Shown: positions 1 through 6,773 of the stretch, piece by piece | How the letters are laid out: the number at the start of each line of letters is the position of its first letter | Position numbering within the stretch: position 1 is the stretch's first letter | DNA from: JALCOL01 sp022649665 | GTDB lineage: Bacteria > Bacillota > Bacilli > Lactobacillales > Enterococcaceae | NCBI GenBank assembly: GCA_030372335.1 | Contig: JAUDCW010000003.1 | Strand: one strand, 5' to 3' | Length of the DNA stretch: 64,000 bases | Translations under genes and position numbers: made by a program | Notes under the pieces: model-generated | Seen by the model: the letters and a program-made list of their open reading frames with translations, nothing else | What the model was told of the DNA's origin: nothing | The model's database searches: none

Positions 1-520
1 CATCTTGCGTGAAAACATTTGACAGCGATCCGACCGTTAAAGCTGAATCGACTTGCGCCCGTTTTTTCGCCATTTTTAGGACTGTGTTAACTAACGTAAA
101 CGGATCCTGATATTCGCCGTTCCATATTTTTTTATGCTCTTCATCGCTCCATTCTTTCAACCGGTAGCGTGTTTCTTTTGTGTTCGCACTGCCAAAACCT
201 TCAGTGATCAGTTTCCCGTCTTTTAGCAGTGATGATTTGACCGTGTAAGCGAAGAATCCGTTTTGATAGTCTTCGACTTTATCGACGATCTCATATTCAC
301 TCGTGAGCCCCATCAGCATGAGTATTTTTTCCGCTCCCGGCTTGAGCAGTGTCGGCTTATTTGTTCCCGGGATCACGCCGTAGTCTTGATCTTGTTTTAA
401 AGTGTTTTTGACGACTAACTGAAAATTGTCGATTGCTTGAAGCTGTTGCGATACTTGCTCGATGTTTGCGCTCATAACCATTTCCATTGTTGGGTTAAGT
501 GTTGCCAGTTCGTTGCTCAT
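1..520 (-). CDS. Phage early-region protein, C-terminus cut by window edge
   Basis: The leftward frame opens at an ATG at 518-520 and stays open to base 1, giving at least 173 residues; the 3' end lies outside the window. The start directly abuts the TAA of the upstream DUF1351 gene, so the two are probably translationally coupled. The protein has no signal peptide or membrane segment. Segments such as KPGAEKILMLMGL and the end AKKRAQVDSALTVGSL resemble a protein commonly found beside DUF1351 and single-strand annealing genes in Lactobacillales phages. A role in phage recombination is inferred from that context only; I cannot name the family. Confidence 0.7.
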   Translation of the reverse strand, partial: MSNELATLNPTMEMVMSANIEQVSQQLQAIDNFQLVVKNTLKQDQDYGVIPGTNKPTLLKPGAEKILMLMGLTSEYEIVDKVEDYQNGFFAYTVKSSLLKDGKLITEGFGSANTKETRYRLKEWSDEEHKKIWNGEYQDPFTLVNTVLKMAKKRAQVDSALTVGSLSNVFTQD

Positions 521-1462
521 TTATTTCTCCACCCTTCTGCAGCTCAAATCGTTCTCTTTCATATACTCGATCAGCGCCCGAAATTGTTCGTCTGTCCCGT
601 AAATTTCAAGCGTTACTTTTTTTCGTTTGTCGCGCGTCTGGACGATCTCGCCGGTTTCAATATCGATAGTCTTATCTTCAATGACTTGCTGCTTCTCGGC
701 TTCGAGCTTCGCCATCTCTGCTTCGTATTCGGCATTTGCTTTCGCTTGAACGGCTTTTCGTTCCTCTTCCCGCTTCTTCTCCTCGACGCCTGCTTTGATC
801 TTGTCGATCGCTTCAGCGGAGGTGAATCCCTGATCGATCAGGTTATCCCACGCATACGGTTCTAAGCCGGATAGCTCCGCGAATTGTCGGACGGTCTCTT
901 TATCCGCGATCACTCGCTTTTTCTCCTGTGAGATATACCCAAGACGATCTTTGATCGCTTTGACTGTCTTGAGCGTTGCCTCGCCTTTCGTGGTTAATGC
1001 TGCTTTGTTTGTCCATGCGCTTTCGATCTCAAAGTTAGCGGCTGTTAGATCTTCCGCCGTCAACTCATACGGTTCCAACATTTCATTGATCAGACTTGTG
1101 ATTTTCTCGTACCGAATCTTCGTCTGCTCGTCTTCATAGCTGCGAATGCTGACATTGATCCCATCCGAAACATCTTTAATCTGATCTCGATATTGATTGA
1201 TCGTGTTTTCAAACGCTTTGAGCGGCGCGCTGTATTCCTTTTTGACTTTCTTTCGCTCGGTGTCCAACCGGTCAGCGATCTTATTTAGATCAGCTCGCGC
1301 TTTTTTCGCTTCCGGGATATTGTCATCGGTAAAGACTAAAGCCGAATAGCGAGCGCTGACTGCTTCAACCATTTTTTGCAGTTGTTCTTCATTTTCGATC
1401 TTTATTTCGCTCGGTTTGTAATTCACGTCAAATCGTAATTCTGTCGCGACTTCTTGCGTCAT
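521..1462 (-). CDS. DUF1351 phage protein
   Basis: The 313-residue product is highly charged and predicted helical, with coiled-coil-like stretches rich in K, E and R at about residues 75-115 and 225-265. The layout and sequence match the DUF1351 family, found in the early recombination region of Siphoviridae of Firmicutes next to annealing or ssDNA-binding proteins. Its biochemical activity is not established. The ATG follows GGAGG with normal spacing. It is the middle gene of a leftward early operon and ends against the start of the next gene. Confidence 0.85.
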   Translation of the reverse strand: MTQEVATELRFDVNYKPSEIKIENEEQLQKMVEAVSARYSALVFTDDNIPEAKKARADLNKIADRLDTERKKVKKEYSAPLKAFENTINQYRDQIKDVSDGINVSIRSYEDEQTKIRYEKITSLINEMLEPYELTAEDLTAANFEIESAWTNKAALTTKGEATLKTVKAIKDRLGYISQEKKRVIADKETVRQFAELSGLEPYAWDNLIDQGFTSAEAIDKIKAGVEEKKREEERKAVQAKANAEYEAEMAKLEAEKQQVIEDKTIDIETGEIVQTRDKRKKVTLEIYGTDEQFRALIEYMKENDLSCRRVEK

Positions 1463-1474
1463 CTGATTTCCTCC

Positions 1475-1678
1475 TTATGCTTCTGTGGCAGGTCCAAACT
1501 CGGACTCGATATAGTTTTTTAGATCCTCTTCCAAAACGACATCAGAGCCGATCGTATAGATCAAATCGCCCTCAAATACGTCATTTCCATGCCAATCTTG
1601 CGCGATTGGCTGTTCTTCATCTGGCAGCGTTGTTTTCCATCGATCAAACGCCGCGCCCGGGAAATCTGTAAACTCCAT
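1475..1678 (-). CDS. Small acidic phage protein, YqaI-like
   Basis: A 67-residue acidic protein is preferred over a longer open frame reaching 1774, because GAGGG lies 7 nt before the ATG at 1678 and the upstream extension overlaps the next gene. The pattern DWHGNDVFEGD followed by a short acidic helix resembles the small YqaI-type proteins of phage and skin-element early regions. Function is unknown. It sits 12 nt before the DUF1351 gene in the same operon. Confidence 0.65.
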   Translation of the reverse strand: MEFTDFPGAAFDRWKTTLPDEEQPIAQDWHGNDVFEGDLIYTIGSDVVLEEDLKNYIESEFGPATEA

Positions 1679-1754
1679 TTTCATTCCCTCGTTTCTAGTG
1701 ATATAATTAGCGTATAAAAATATTTCGTTTCTGGCTGACTTCGTTCCAACAAGG

Positions 1755-1934
1755 TCAGTCTTTTTTTGCGTCATATTTTTCTTCTCTCCGTTCTACTTCG
1801 CGTTCATCCCAGGCAAAGAGACATGCAATGGACACAGTAGCTAAAACGATAAGGCACCAAGTACGTCCTAAACTGGAAAGCATGCATCCCACAAAAAATA
1901 TGGCGAATAGCTGTAAATATTTGGATTCATTCAT
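1755..1934 (-). CDS. Small single-span membrane protein of prophage
   Basis: The start at 1934 has AAAGGAGG 8 nt upstream; a longer open frame to 2066 has no comparable site. The 59-residue product has one long hydrophobic stretch at about residues 8-40, then a charged tail rich in E, R, D and K. It probably spans the membrane with the tail inside. I do not recognise a family. It lies in the leftward early operon between two other small genes. Confidence 0.65.
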   Translation of the reverse strand: MNESKYLQLFAIFFVGCMLSSLGRTWCLIVLATVSIACLFAWDEREVERREEKYDAKKD

Positions 1935-1953
1935 AATATGTGCCTCCTTTACT

Positions 1954-2223
1954 TCAATATTTCCGCTGGCGATAACGATTGCGGTCCATCCAGCGCACAA
2001 ATTCATCGAAAACATCGAGTTGCACCAATACGATTTTATGCGTCGGATGCAGTACACCATCTGCAAACTCGTCTAAATTAGCCATTTTGCTCAGCCATTT
2101 GTCCAGACTAGGCTTCTTGATGGAATACATCTTCATGATTACTGCTTTATTCGCATATTTGATTTTTGCTCGGTCGGGATCCTGTGCTACTTTTTCTAAA
2201 TCGATTTGAATAGGTTTCGGCAT
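1954..2223 (-). CDS. Small phage protein, DUF771/excisionase-like
   Basis: The 89-residue basic protein follows a good ribosome site (GGAGG, about 7 nt). Its middle part, with YSIKKPSLDKWL and a basic tail WMDRNRYRQRKY, suggests a small winged-helix DNA-binding protein of the DUF771 or excisionase kind that usually sits just downstream of phage Cro-type genes. That assignment is tentative and based on size, charge and position. Confidence 0.55.
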   Translation of the reverse strand: MPKPIQIDLEKVAQDPDRAKIKYANKAVIMKMYSIKKPSLDKWLSKMANLDEFADGVLHPTHKIVLVQLDVFDEFVRWMDRNRYRQRKY

Positions 2224-2248
2224 TTCTCAAACCTCCTTTTAAATATTT

Positions 2249-2773
2249 CTACTGATCGACACTCTCTTGTGACTGCCTGACGACTAGGCGCGAATCAATG
2301 CTGTATCGCTCACATGTAACCGAAAAAACAGCAATTTCTGCGGATATTTCATCGACTAACTCAATCAGCCAATTCATCACTTTCTCTTTTTCGGCACTTG
2401 TGATCTCAGCCGGCGGGATTGACAAAAGATCCCATATCTCATTTTTCTTTTCGATCTCGATACGCTCCATTTCTTCTTTGTCCTGTCCAACCATTTTTGA
2501 CAATGGATGTCCATCGCGTCTTTTTCGATCCAGCGGCTTCGGCGTATAAAAAAGCTCTGCTGCCGCTTTAAAATCAATATCCGGATCTTGCAAATATTCT
2601 GCAATCTCCGCCATCCGGTCTACGCCGAATGATCGTTTGCCAGTCAGGATGTGGCTCACTAGCTGCGGCGAAATATGAAGGTCTTCGCCCATTGCTTTTT
2701 GATTGATCTCCTGTTTGTGTGCACCAGACCGGAAAATACTCGCAATTTTTTGTTCGATCACCGATACTGCCAT
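2249..2773 (-). CDS. XRE-family phage regulator with C-terminal extension
   Basis: The 174-residue protein has a helix-turn-helix of the XRE/Cro-CI type at about residues 20-65 (INQKAMGEDLHISPQLVSHIL). A charged linker and an acidic helical C-terminus (residues 100-160) have no recognised catalytic domain. It is the first long gene of the leftward early operon and likely a DNA-binding regulator or antirepressor. The ATG follows AGGAGG with normal spacing. Confidence 0.75.
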   Translation of the reverse strand: MAVSVIEQKIASIFRSGAHKQEINQKAMGEDLHISPQLVSHILTGKRSFGVDRMAEIAEYLQDPDIDFKAAAELFYTPKPLDRKRRDGHPLSKMVGQDKEEMERIEIEKKNEIWDLLSIPPAEITSAEKEKVMNWLIELVDEISAEIAVFSVTCERYSIDSRLVVRQSQESVDQ

Positions 2774-2843
2774 TTGAAACCCTCCTTTGTATTTTGATGA
2801 AAGTATTTATAGCAATGGTCCTGCCGTAAAATAGAATTAGAAA

Positions 2844-2999
2844 CTAATTGAATGTTGCGTCCTGTGCATGCTGACACATCCAAATTTTTACTAAATTGAC
2901 TTGCAAAGCTAGTTCCTCGTCTGACCAGCTATCCCAAAAATATTTAGGAATATCGCATCTTGCTTCACTCAGGATTTCGATCATGGTTTTTCTGCTCAT
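2844..2999 (-). CDS. Small hypothetical phage protein, 51 residues
   Basis: A short leftward frame begins at an ATG with AGGGAGG 7 nt upstream and encodes 51 residues (start MSRKTMIEILSEARC, end QHAQDATFN). It contains PKYFWDSWSDEELALQV, a pattern typical of small phage early proteins. Function is unknown. The strong ribosome site and placement in the leftward operon support it as a gene. Confidence 0.6.
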   Translation of the reverse strand: MSRKTMIEILSEARCDIPKYFWDSWSDEELALQVNLVKIWMCQHAQDATFN

Positions 3000-3084
3000 T
3001 TCGTCGCCTCCCTTTAGTTAGCGCTTTATTTGATATGATCTATTCTCAGAAAATAATGCTACCGTGGCGTTCACTCTAATGTCC

Positions 3085-3339
3085 TTAGCTCACCCTATTC
3101 TCGATAACTGCATCAATGTCAGAGAATTGAACTAATGCCAACTCTGTGATTTTCGCAGTCGCTTCAGCTAACCGAACTATTCGGTTCGTAATACGAGAAT
3201 TTTTCAATTCTTGCAGATCAGCTAGTTCTTTAGATAAGTGTTCATTTAGCTGAAGCGATGAATAAATCAAATTTCGCTTTAAGTCTTCGCTCACTGATGG
3301 AGCTTGGTTAATTTCGATCTGTTCCATAATCATTTTCAT
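3085..3339 (-). CDS. Hypothetical prophage protein, 84 residues
   Basis: The start has AAAGGAG 8 nt upstream. The product is soluble and strongly helical, with an alternating L, E and K pattern at about residues 20-75 that suggests a short coiled coil. No family is recognised. It lies between the Cro-like gene and the 51-residue gene, leftward with both. Confidence 0.6.
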   Translation of the reverse strand: MKMIMEQIEINQAPSVSEDLKRNLIYSSLQLNEHLSKELADLQELKNSRITNRIVRLAEATAKITELALVQFSDIDAVIENRVS

Positions 3340-3359
3340 TACATCAGCTCCTTTTCATA

Positions 3360-3599
3360 TCACTTCTGATTGGCTTTTTTTGTTCGTAACACAAGTTGTA
3401 CATTCTGATTAAAAAAAATATCAAATACCGTAGAATCTAGCGCATTAGCAATATTTTCCATAGTACTTTGCTGCGGATCCACGCCGTCTTTTTCATTAGT
3501 TAAGCGATTAATAAAAGGGCGTGAAAGTCCTGTTATTTCAGCCAACTCAGCCTGAGAAACATTTTTATATTGCAAAAACTCTCTTAAATTATTTTTCAT
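3360..3599 (-). CDS. Cro-like XRE regulator, first gene of lytic operon
   Basis: The 79-residue protein is almost entirely one helix-turn-helix domain (NVSQAELAEITGLSRPFINRL at about residues 12-32), as in phage Cro proteins. I chose the ATG at 3599 because GAGG lies 8 nt upstream; in-frame ATGs at 3605 and 3641 are too close to, or lack, a site. It is transcribed divergently from the repressor gene across the switch at 3600-3745 and should drive entry to the lytic programme. Confidence 0.8.
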   Translation of the reverse strand: MKNNLREFLQYKNVSQAELAEITGLSRPFINRLTNEKDGVDPQQSTMENIANALDSTVFDIFFNQNVQLVLRTKKANQK

Positions 3600-3629
3600 C
3601 TTCATCACCTCGCTTTCATCCTTAAATGA

Positions 3630-3658
3630 ATAGTAACACATGAATTACTATATGTAAA
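3630..3658 (-). promoter_or_regulatory. Promoter of the leftward Cro-side operon
   Basis: Read leftward, TTTACA (3658-3653) and TACTAT (3635-3630) are separated by exactly 17 bp, 31 nt before the cro-like start. The 13-bp palindrome at 3645-3657 overlaps the -35 hexamer. Confidence 0.7.
3645..3657. promoter_or_regulatory. Repressor operator 1 in the lysis/lysogeny switch
   Basis: TTACTATATGTAA is an imperfect dyad (TTAC..GTAA) that matches a second site at 3702-3714 (TTACACTATGTAA) at 11 of 13 positions. It covers the -35 of the leftward promoter, where a repressor would block lytic transcription. Confidence 0.6.
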
Positions 3659-3701
3659 GTATGTAGTACGGTTTTTTTATATCTTTTTTGTAATTTTCGA
3701 T

Positions 3702-3714
3702 TTACACTATGTAA
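3702..3714. promoter_or_regulatory. Repressor operator 2 in the lysis/lysogeny switch
   Basis: TTACACTATGTAA, a dyad with TTACA/TGTAA half sites, matches the operator at 3645-3657. It lies in the promoter region of the rightward repressor gene (candidate -35 TTTACA at 3701 with a -10 TACTTA 17 bp on), consistent with autoregulation. Confidence 0.6.
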
Positions 3715-3745
3715 TATAGATATTACTTAAAGGCGGTGATGATAA

Positions 3746-4144
3746 TTGAATTTGTCTGAAAAAATCGCACAACTTAAAGGGAAAGACTCTTACCGCGATA
3801 TGTCAGAAAAAACGGGGATCAGCCACAATTATTTGAGATACCTTATCAAAGGTATTGATCCGAGAAGCGGAAAACCAATTGAACCCTCTGCTGATATTTT
3901 AAGGAGACTAGCAAATGCTTATTCTTCTAAAACTTCTTATTCTGAACTCATGGAATTAGCTGGTTATATCACAAGCGATGAATTAGATAATATCCACGTC
4001 GATGGCGAAAAAGGAAAAGGCGATTTTAGTGACGCAGATCTTGATAAAATGCTTGATAATGCCATGAGCTTTGACGGGAAACCAATTACTGATCATGACC
4101 GTGAAATAATCCGAGCCTATCTTAAGGGTAAATACAGTAAGTAA
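3746..4144 (+). CDS. ImmR/CI-like phage repressor
   Basis: The 132-residue protein has an N-terminal XRE helix-turn-helix (residues 5-60, with the recognition region TGISHNYLRYLIKG) and a short acidic C-terminus. It has no LexA-type self-cleavage domain, so induction must work differently from lambda. The gene is followed 17 nt later by an ImmA-type metalloprotease, the pairing of ImmR/ImmA elements, where the protease cuts the repressor. Translation starts at TTG with GGCGGTGATG upstream; no ATG fits. It is divergent from the cro-like gene. Confidence 0.8.
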   Translation: MNLSEKIAQLKGKDSYRDMSEKTGISHNYLRYLIKGIDPRSGKPIEPSADILRRLANAYSSKTSYSELMELAGYITSDELDNIHVDGEKGKGDFSDADLDKMLDNAMSFDGKPITDHDREIIRAYLKGKYSK

Positions 4145-4161
4145 AAGCGAGGTGCTTTTAA

Positions 4162-4581
4162 ATGGGTGAAATGAAAGCGCTTCTAGAAAAATATGGGATT
4201 ATTCTTCAGTTGGTGCCTATTAACAAACCAGGTTATTATTTAACAGAATATAAAACAATCTTCATCTCTGACCAACTGGATGATCTTTCACAAATTAAAG
4301 TGATCCTTCATGAAGCCGGACATGGCATCATGCATGACGATTTAAAAACTTTATATAAAATCGATGGTTATCATGCAAAAATGGAATATCAGGCTGAACG
4401 CTTTATGCTTTCGGAGCTGTTAAAAATCTATGTATCAATGACAAACATGGATATTCAGGACTTCGATTTTATGAAATTTATTGAGCAGAATGACTTAGAT
4501 CCGAACTATCAAGACGTTATCAAGGAATTAGCGCAAAAATACACCATTATTAAAGATATTCATGAAAATCCCCAATACTAA
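4162..4581 (+). CDS. ImmA/IrrE-family metallopeptidase, probable anti-repressor
   Basis: The 139-residue protein carries the zinc signature HEAGH at residues 50-54 and a downstream glutamate (E79 in MEYQAER) that fits the third ligand, defining the ImmA/IrrE (DUF955) family. In ICEBs1-like elements ImmA cleaves the ImmR repressor after DNA damage; the upstream ImmR-like gene suggests the same here. AAAAGCGAGGTG precedes the ATG. Confidence 0.85.
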   Translation: MGEMKALLEKYGIILQLVPINKPGYYLTEYKTIFISDQLDDLSQIKVILHEAGHGIMHDDLKTLYKIDGYHAKMEYQAERFMLSELLKIYVSMTNMDIQDFDFMKFIEQNDLDPNYQDVIKELAQKYTIIKDIHENPQY

Positions 4582-4622
4582 CCGTTACCTTGTTTAAATT
4601 GATATCGCAGGAGGAATAAAAA

Positions 4623-5699
4623 ATGGATATGGATAATTTCAAAGATAATCTAAAAAAGCTAGGGTCTCGGGTGACTAAACTGAAAGATAATATAGCCACA
4701 GAGGAAGCAACAAAAACATCTCTAATCATGCCCTTCTTCACTGCATTAGGATATGACATATTCGATCCAACAGAGTTTGTACCAGAATTCACTGCAGATG
4801 TTGGAATTAAAAAAGGCGAGAAAGTAGATTATGCAATCGTTTTAGATGGCAAACCCATGATACTTATTGAAGCTAAATCGATTAATGAGAAGTTAACAAA
4901 ACATGATTCTCAGCTTTTTCGATATTTTGGTACGACCACTTCCAAATTTGGAATACTAACTAATGGACAGGAATATAATTTTTTTACCGATCTAGATGAA
5001 CCAAACAAAATGGATCTAACTCCATTTTTAACAGTCAATATAGCACAAATTAAAGATAGTCAATTCCCTGAACTTGCTAAGTTTCATAAAGAAAATTTTG
5101 ATGTCGACAAAATTTCCAGTAGTGCTGCTGAGTTGAAATATATCAATAGTTTAAAATCCTACTTAACCGATCAACTTCAAAATCCATCAGATAATTTTTC
5201 AAAATTTATTCTTGGAGAAATTTACGATGGCATGAAAACCAAGCAAGTAATCGAGAATTTTAAGCCTATCATAAAAAAGGGCCTTTCCCAATTTATAAGC
5301 GAGCAAGTTAGCGATAAGTTGAGTGCCGCTTTAAATTCTTCGGTCAAAATCAATGATGATAATCCTGCCGAAAAAGAAAACCTGGACCAATCAACAGAAA
5401 ATGAAATCGTCACTACAAATGAGGAGTTGGAAGCTTTTACGGTAGCAAAAATCTGCTTGAAGGATACTATTCCATTGGATCGCCTATTTTACCGAGATAA
5501 TCGCAGCTATTTTAATATTTTATTAGATGACAATATTCGTAAGTGGATTATGCGCGTAAAATTCAACAAATCGGGAATGCATATCGAGCTAAATGATGAG
5601 AACAAAACAACTTATGATCTAAATGAGCCGATTGATATTAATGATCACGCTAATGAGATTATTGATATTGTGCAAAGGTATATTATTGAAGAAAAGTAA
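4623..5699 (+). CDS. Orphan HsdR N-terminal-like nuclease protein
   Basis: The 358-residue protein starts with a domain like the N-terminus of type I restriction HsdR subunits. D69 (in KVDYAI), E83-x-K85 (in LIEAKS) and Q97-x3-Y101 fit the PD-(D/E)xK nuclease core with the HsdR-type QxxxY motif. There is no helicase region and no HsdM or HsdS nearby. A lysine- and asparagine-rich middle is followed by a C-terminal domain from about residue 265. Such stand-alone proteins are frequent in lysogeny modules of Firmicutes phages; protection against other phages is a plausible but unproved role. GGAGG precedes the ATG. Confidence 0.75.
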   Translation: MDMDNFKDNLKKLGSRVTKLKDNIATEEATKTSLIMPFFTALGYDIFDPTEFVPEFTADVGIKKGEKVDYAIVLDGKPMILIEAKSINEKLTKHDSQLFRYFGTTTSKFGILTNGQEYNFFTDLDEPNKMDLTPFLTVNIAQIKDSQFPELAKFHKENFDVDKISSSAAELKYINSLKSYLTDQLQNPSDNFSKFILGEIYDGMKTKQVIENFKPIIKKGLSQFISEQVSDKLSAALNSSVKINDDNPAEKENLDQSTENEIVTTNEELEAFTVAKICLKDTIPLDRLFYRDNRSYFNILLDDNIRKWIMRVKFNKSGMHIELNDENKTTYDLNEPIDINDHANEIIDIVQRYIIEEK

Positions 5700-5813
5700 C
5701 CCTGCTTTTTACCTACCACTGGCAACAACCCAGTGATATTTAAGATGGCATCATGGTGGTTGCTTCCTACCATAAAATGAAAGCGAATTAAAACTATTTA
5801 AGGGGGAAATGAA

Positions 5814-6686
5814 ATGGCTAAGAAAGGTTTATCTGGCGAGAAGGGCAAGCAAGATAGTACAAAAAAACCAATCTACAAAAAATGGTGGTTCTGGTTGATC
5901 ATTATTATTATTGGTGGAACTATGCTCAGTCAAAACGGGAATGATAGTAAAACCGCGACCAAAAAAACCGAAAAAGACAAAACTGAAAAAGTTGCAAGTA
6001 CAAAGAAAGACAAAAAAACTTCCGAATCAAAAAAAATCGATATGGCCCTAGAAGTTCCAGCAGAAGTACAGGCTGGATCAGATAGCAAAGCAACTATTAC
6101 TGGGAAAACTAATCCTAAAGCAAAGGTAACCGTTGGCTTGGGTATTAGTGGAGATTCCACTACTGCAGATGAAAACGGCGATTTTTCTTTGTCATATGAA
6201 ATTACTGGTGAAAAAGATAAGAGCATCAAGATCAATACCTCTTTAGATGGAAATACGAAAGAGGCCACAGTTGTCGTTAAACAAAATTCCGAAGTTCTCG
6301 CCGCTGCTGAAAAAAAGAAAGCTGACGACGAAGCAGCCAAACAGCAATCGGCCGCACAGAAAGAAAAAGAAGCAAGCGTTCCGACAGAATACAAATCAGC
6401 AATGAAAAAAGCAAAACAATATGCTGATATGATGCACATGTCAAAAGCGGGACTCTATGAACAATTGACCTCTGAATATGGCGAAAAGTTTTCTGCAGAA
6501 GCCGCACAATATGCAGTTGACAATCTTCAAGTTGACTATAAAGCTAATGCACTCGCAAAAGCAAAAAGCTATCAGGATCAGATGTCAATGTCTCCAGAAG
6601 AAATCCGCGATCAACTTGTTTCCGAACACGGTGAAAAGTTCACTCAGGAAGAAGCTGATTATGCTATTCAGAATTTAGGAAATTAA
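5814..6686 (+). CDS. Membrane-anchored Ltp-domain superinfection-exclusion-like protein
   Basis: The 290-residue protein has a basic N-terminus and one membrane span at about residues 24-40 (WWFWLIIIIIGG), without a lipobox cysteine. A K/T/E-rich linker, a beta-rich domain at about 50-150 and an alanine/lysine-rich helix follow. Two tandem ~48-residue repeats at 192-241 and 242-290 (AKQYADMMHMSKAGLYEQL; AKSYQDQMSMSPEEIRDQL) match the domain of Ltp, the Streptococcus phage TP-J34 lipoprotein that blocks DNA injection by related phages. By family knowledge the domains face outward. AAGGGGG precedes the ATG. Confidence 0.8.
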   Translation: MAKKGLSGEKGKQDSTKKPIYKKWWFWLIIIIIGGTMLSQNGNDSKTATKKTEKDKTEKVASTKKDKKTSESKKIDMALEVPAEVQAGSDSKATITGKTNPKAKVTVGLGISGDSTTADENGDFSLSYEITGEKDKSIKINTSLDGNTKEATVVVKQNSEVLAAAEKKKADDEAAKQQSAAQKEKEASVPTEYKSAMKKAKQYADMMHMSKAGLYEQLTSEYGEKFSAEAAQYAVDNLQVDYKANALAKAKSYQDQMSMSPEEIRDQLVSEHGEKFTQEEADYAIQNLGN

Positions 6687-6693
6687 GCACTCC

Positions 6694-6733
6694 TCCCCTT
6701 CTGGCGGCACCGGTTCGATTCCGGCAAGGGGAA
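6694..6733 (+). ncRNA. tRNA-like minihelix: acceptor stem plus T-arm
   Basis: TCCCCTT (6694-6700) pairs perfectly with AAGGGGA (6726-6732). Between them are an 8-nt linker (CTGGCGGC) and a T-arm: ACCGG, loop TTCGATT, CCGGC, with four of five stem pairs. The loop plus flanks read GGTTCGATTCC, the standard T-loop consensus, and a discriminator-like A follows at 6733. D-arm and anticodon arm are absent and no CCA is encoded. It may be a functional minihelix, a tRNA relic or an old attachment core. Confidence 0.45.
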
Positions 6734-6734
6734 T

Positions 6735-6757
6735 AAAAAAGTCGTGCTAAGCACGAC
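6735..6757 (-). terminator. Leftward intrinsic terminator upstream of the HEPN gene
   Basis: A perfect 7-bp stem (GTCGTGC, loop TAA, GCACGAC at 6741-6757) is followed on the minus strand by six T residues. On the plus strand there is no T run, so the hairpin is oriented to stop leftward transcripts, although both neighbouring genes point right. Confidence 0.6.
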
Positions 6758-6773
6758 AGAAAAGAAGTGAATT

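Noticed and set aside
6694..6733. A complete tRNA gene
   Set aside because: D-arm and anticodon arm are absent; only acceptor and T-arm can be drawn, so it is listed as a tRNA-like minihelix. I saw no full tRNA or rRNA gene in the window.
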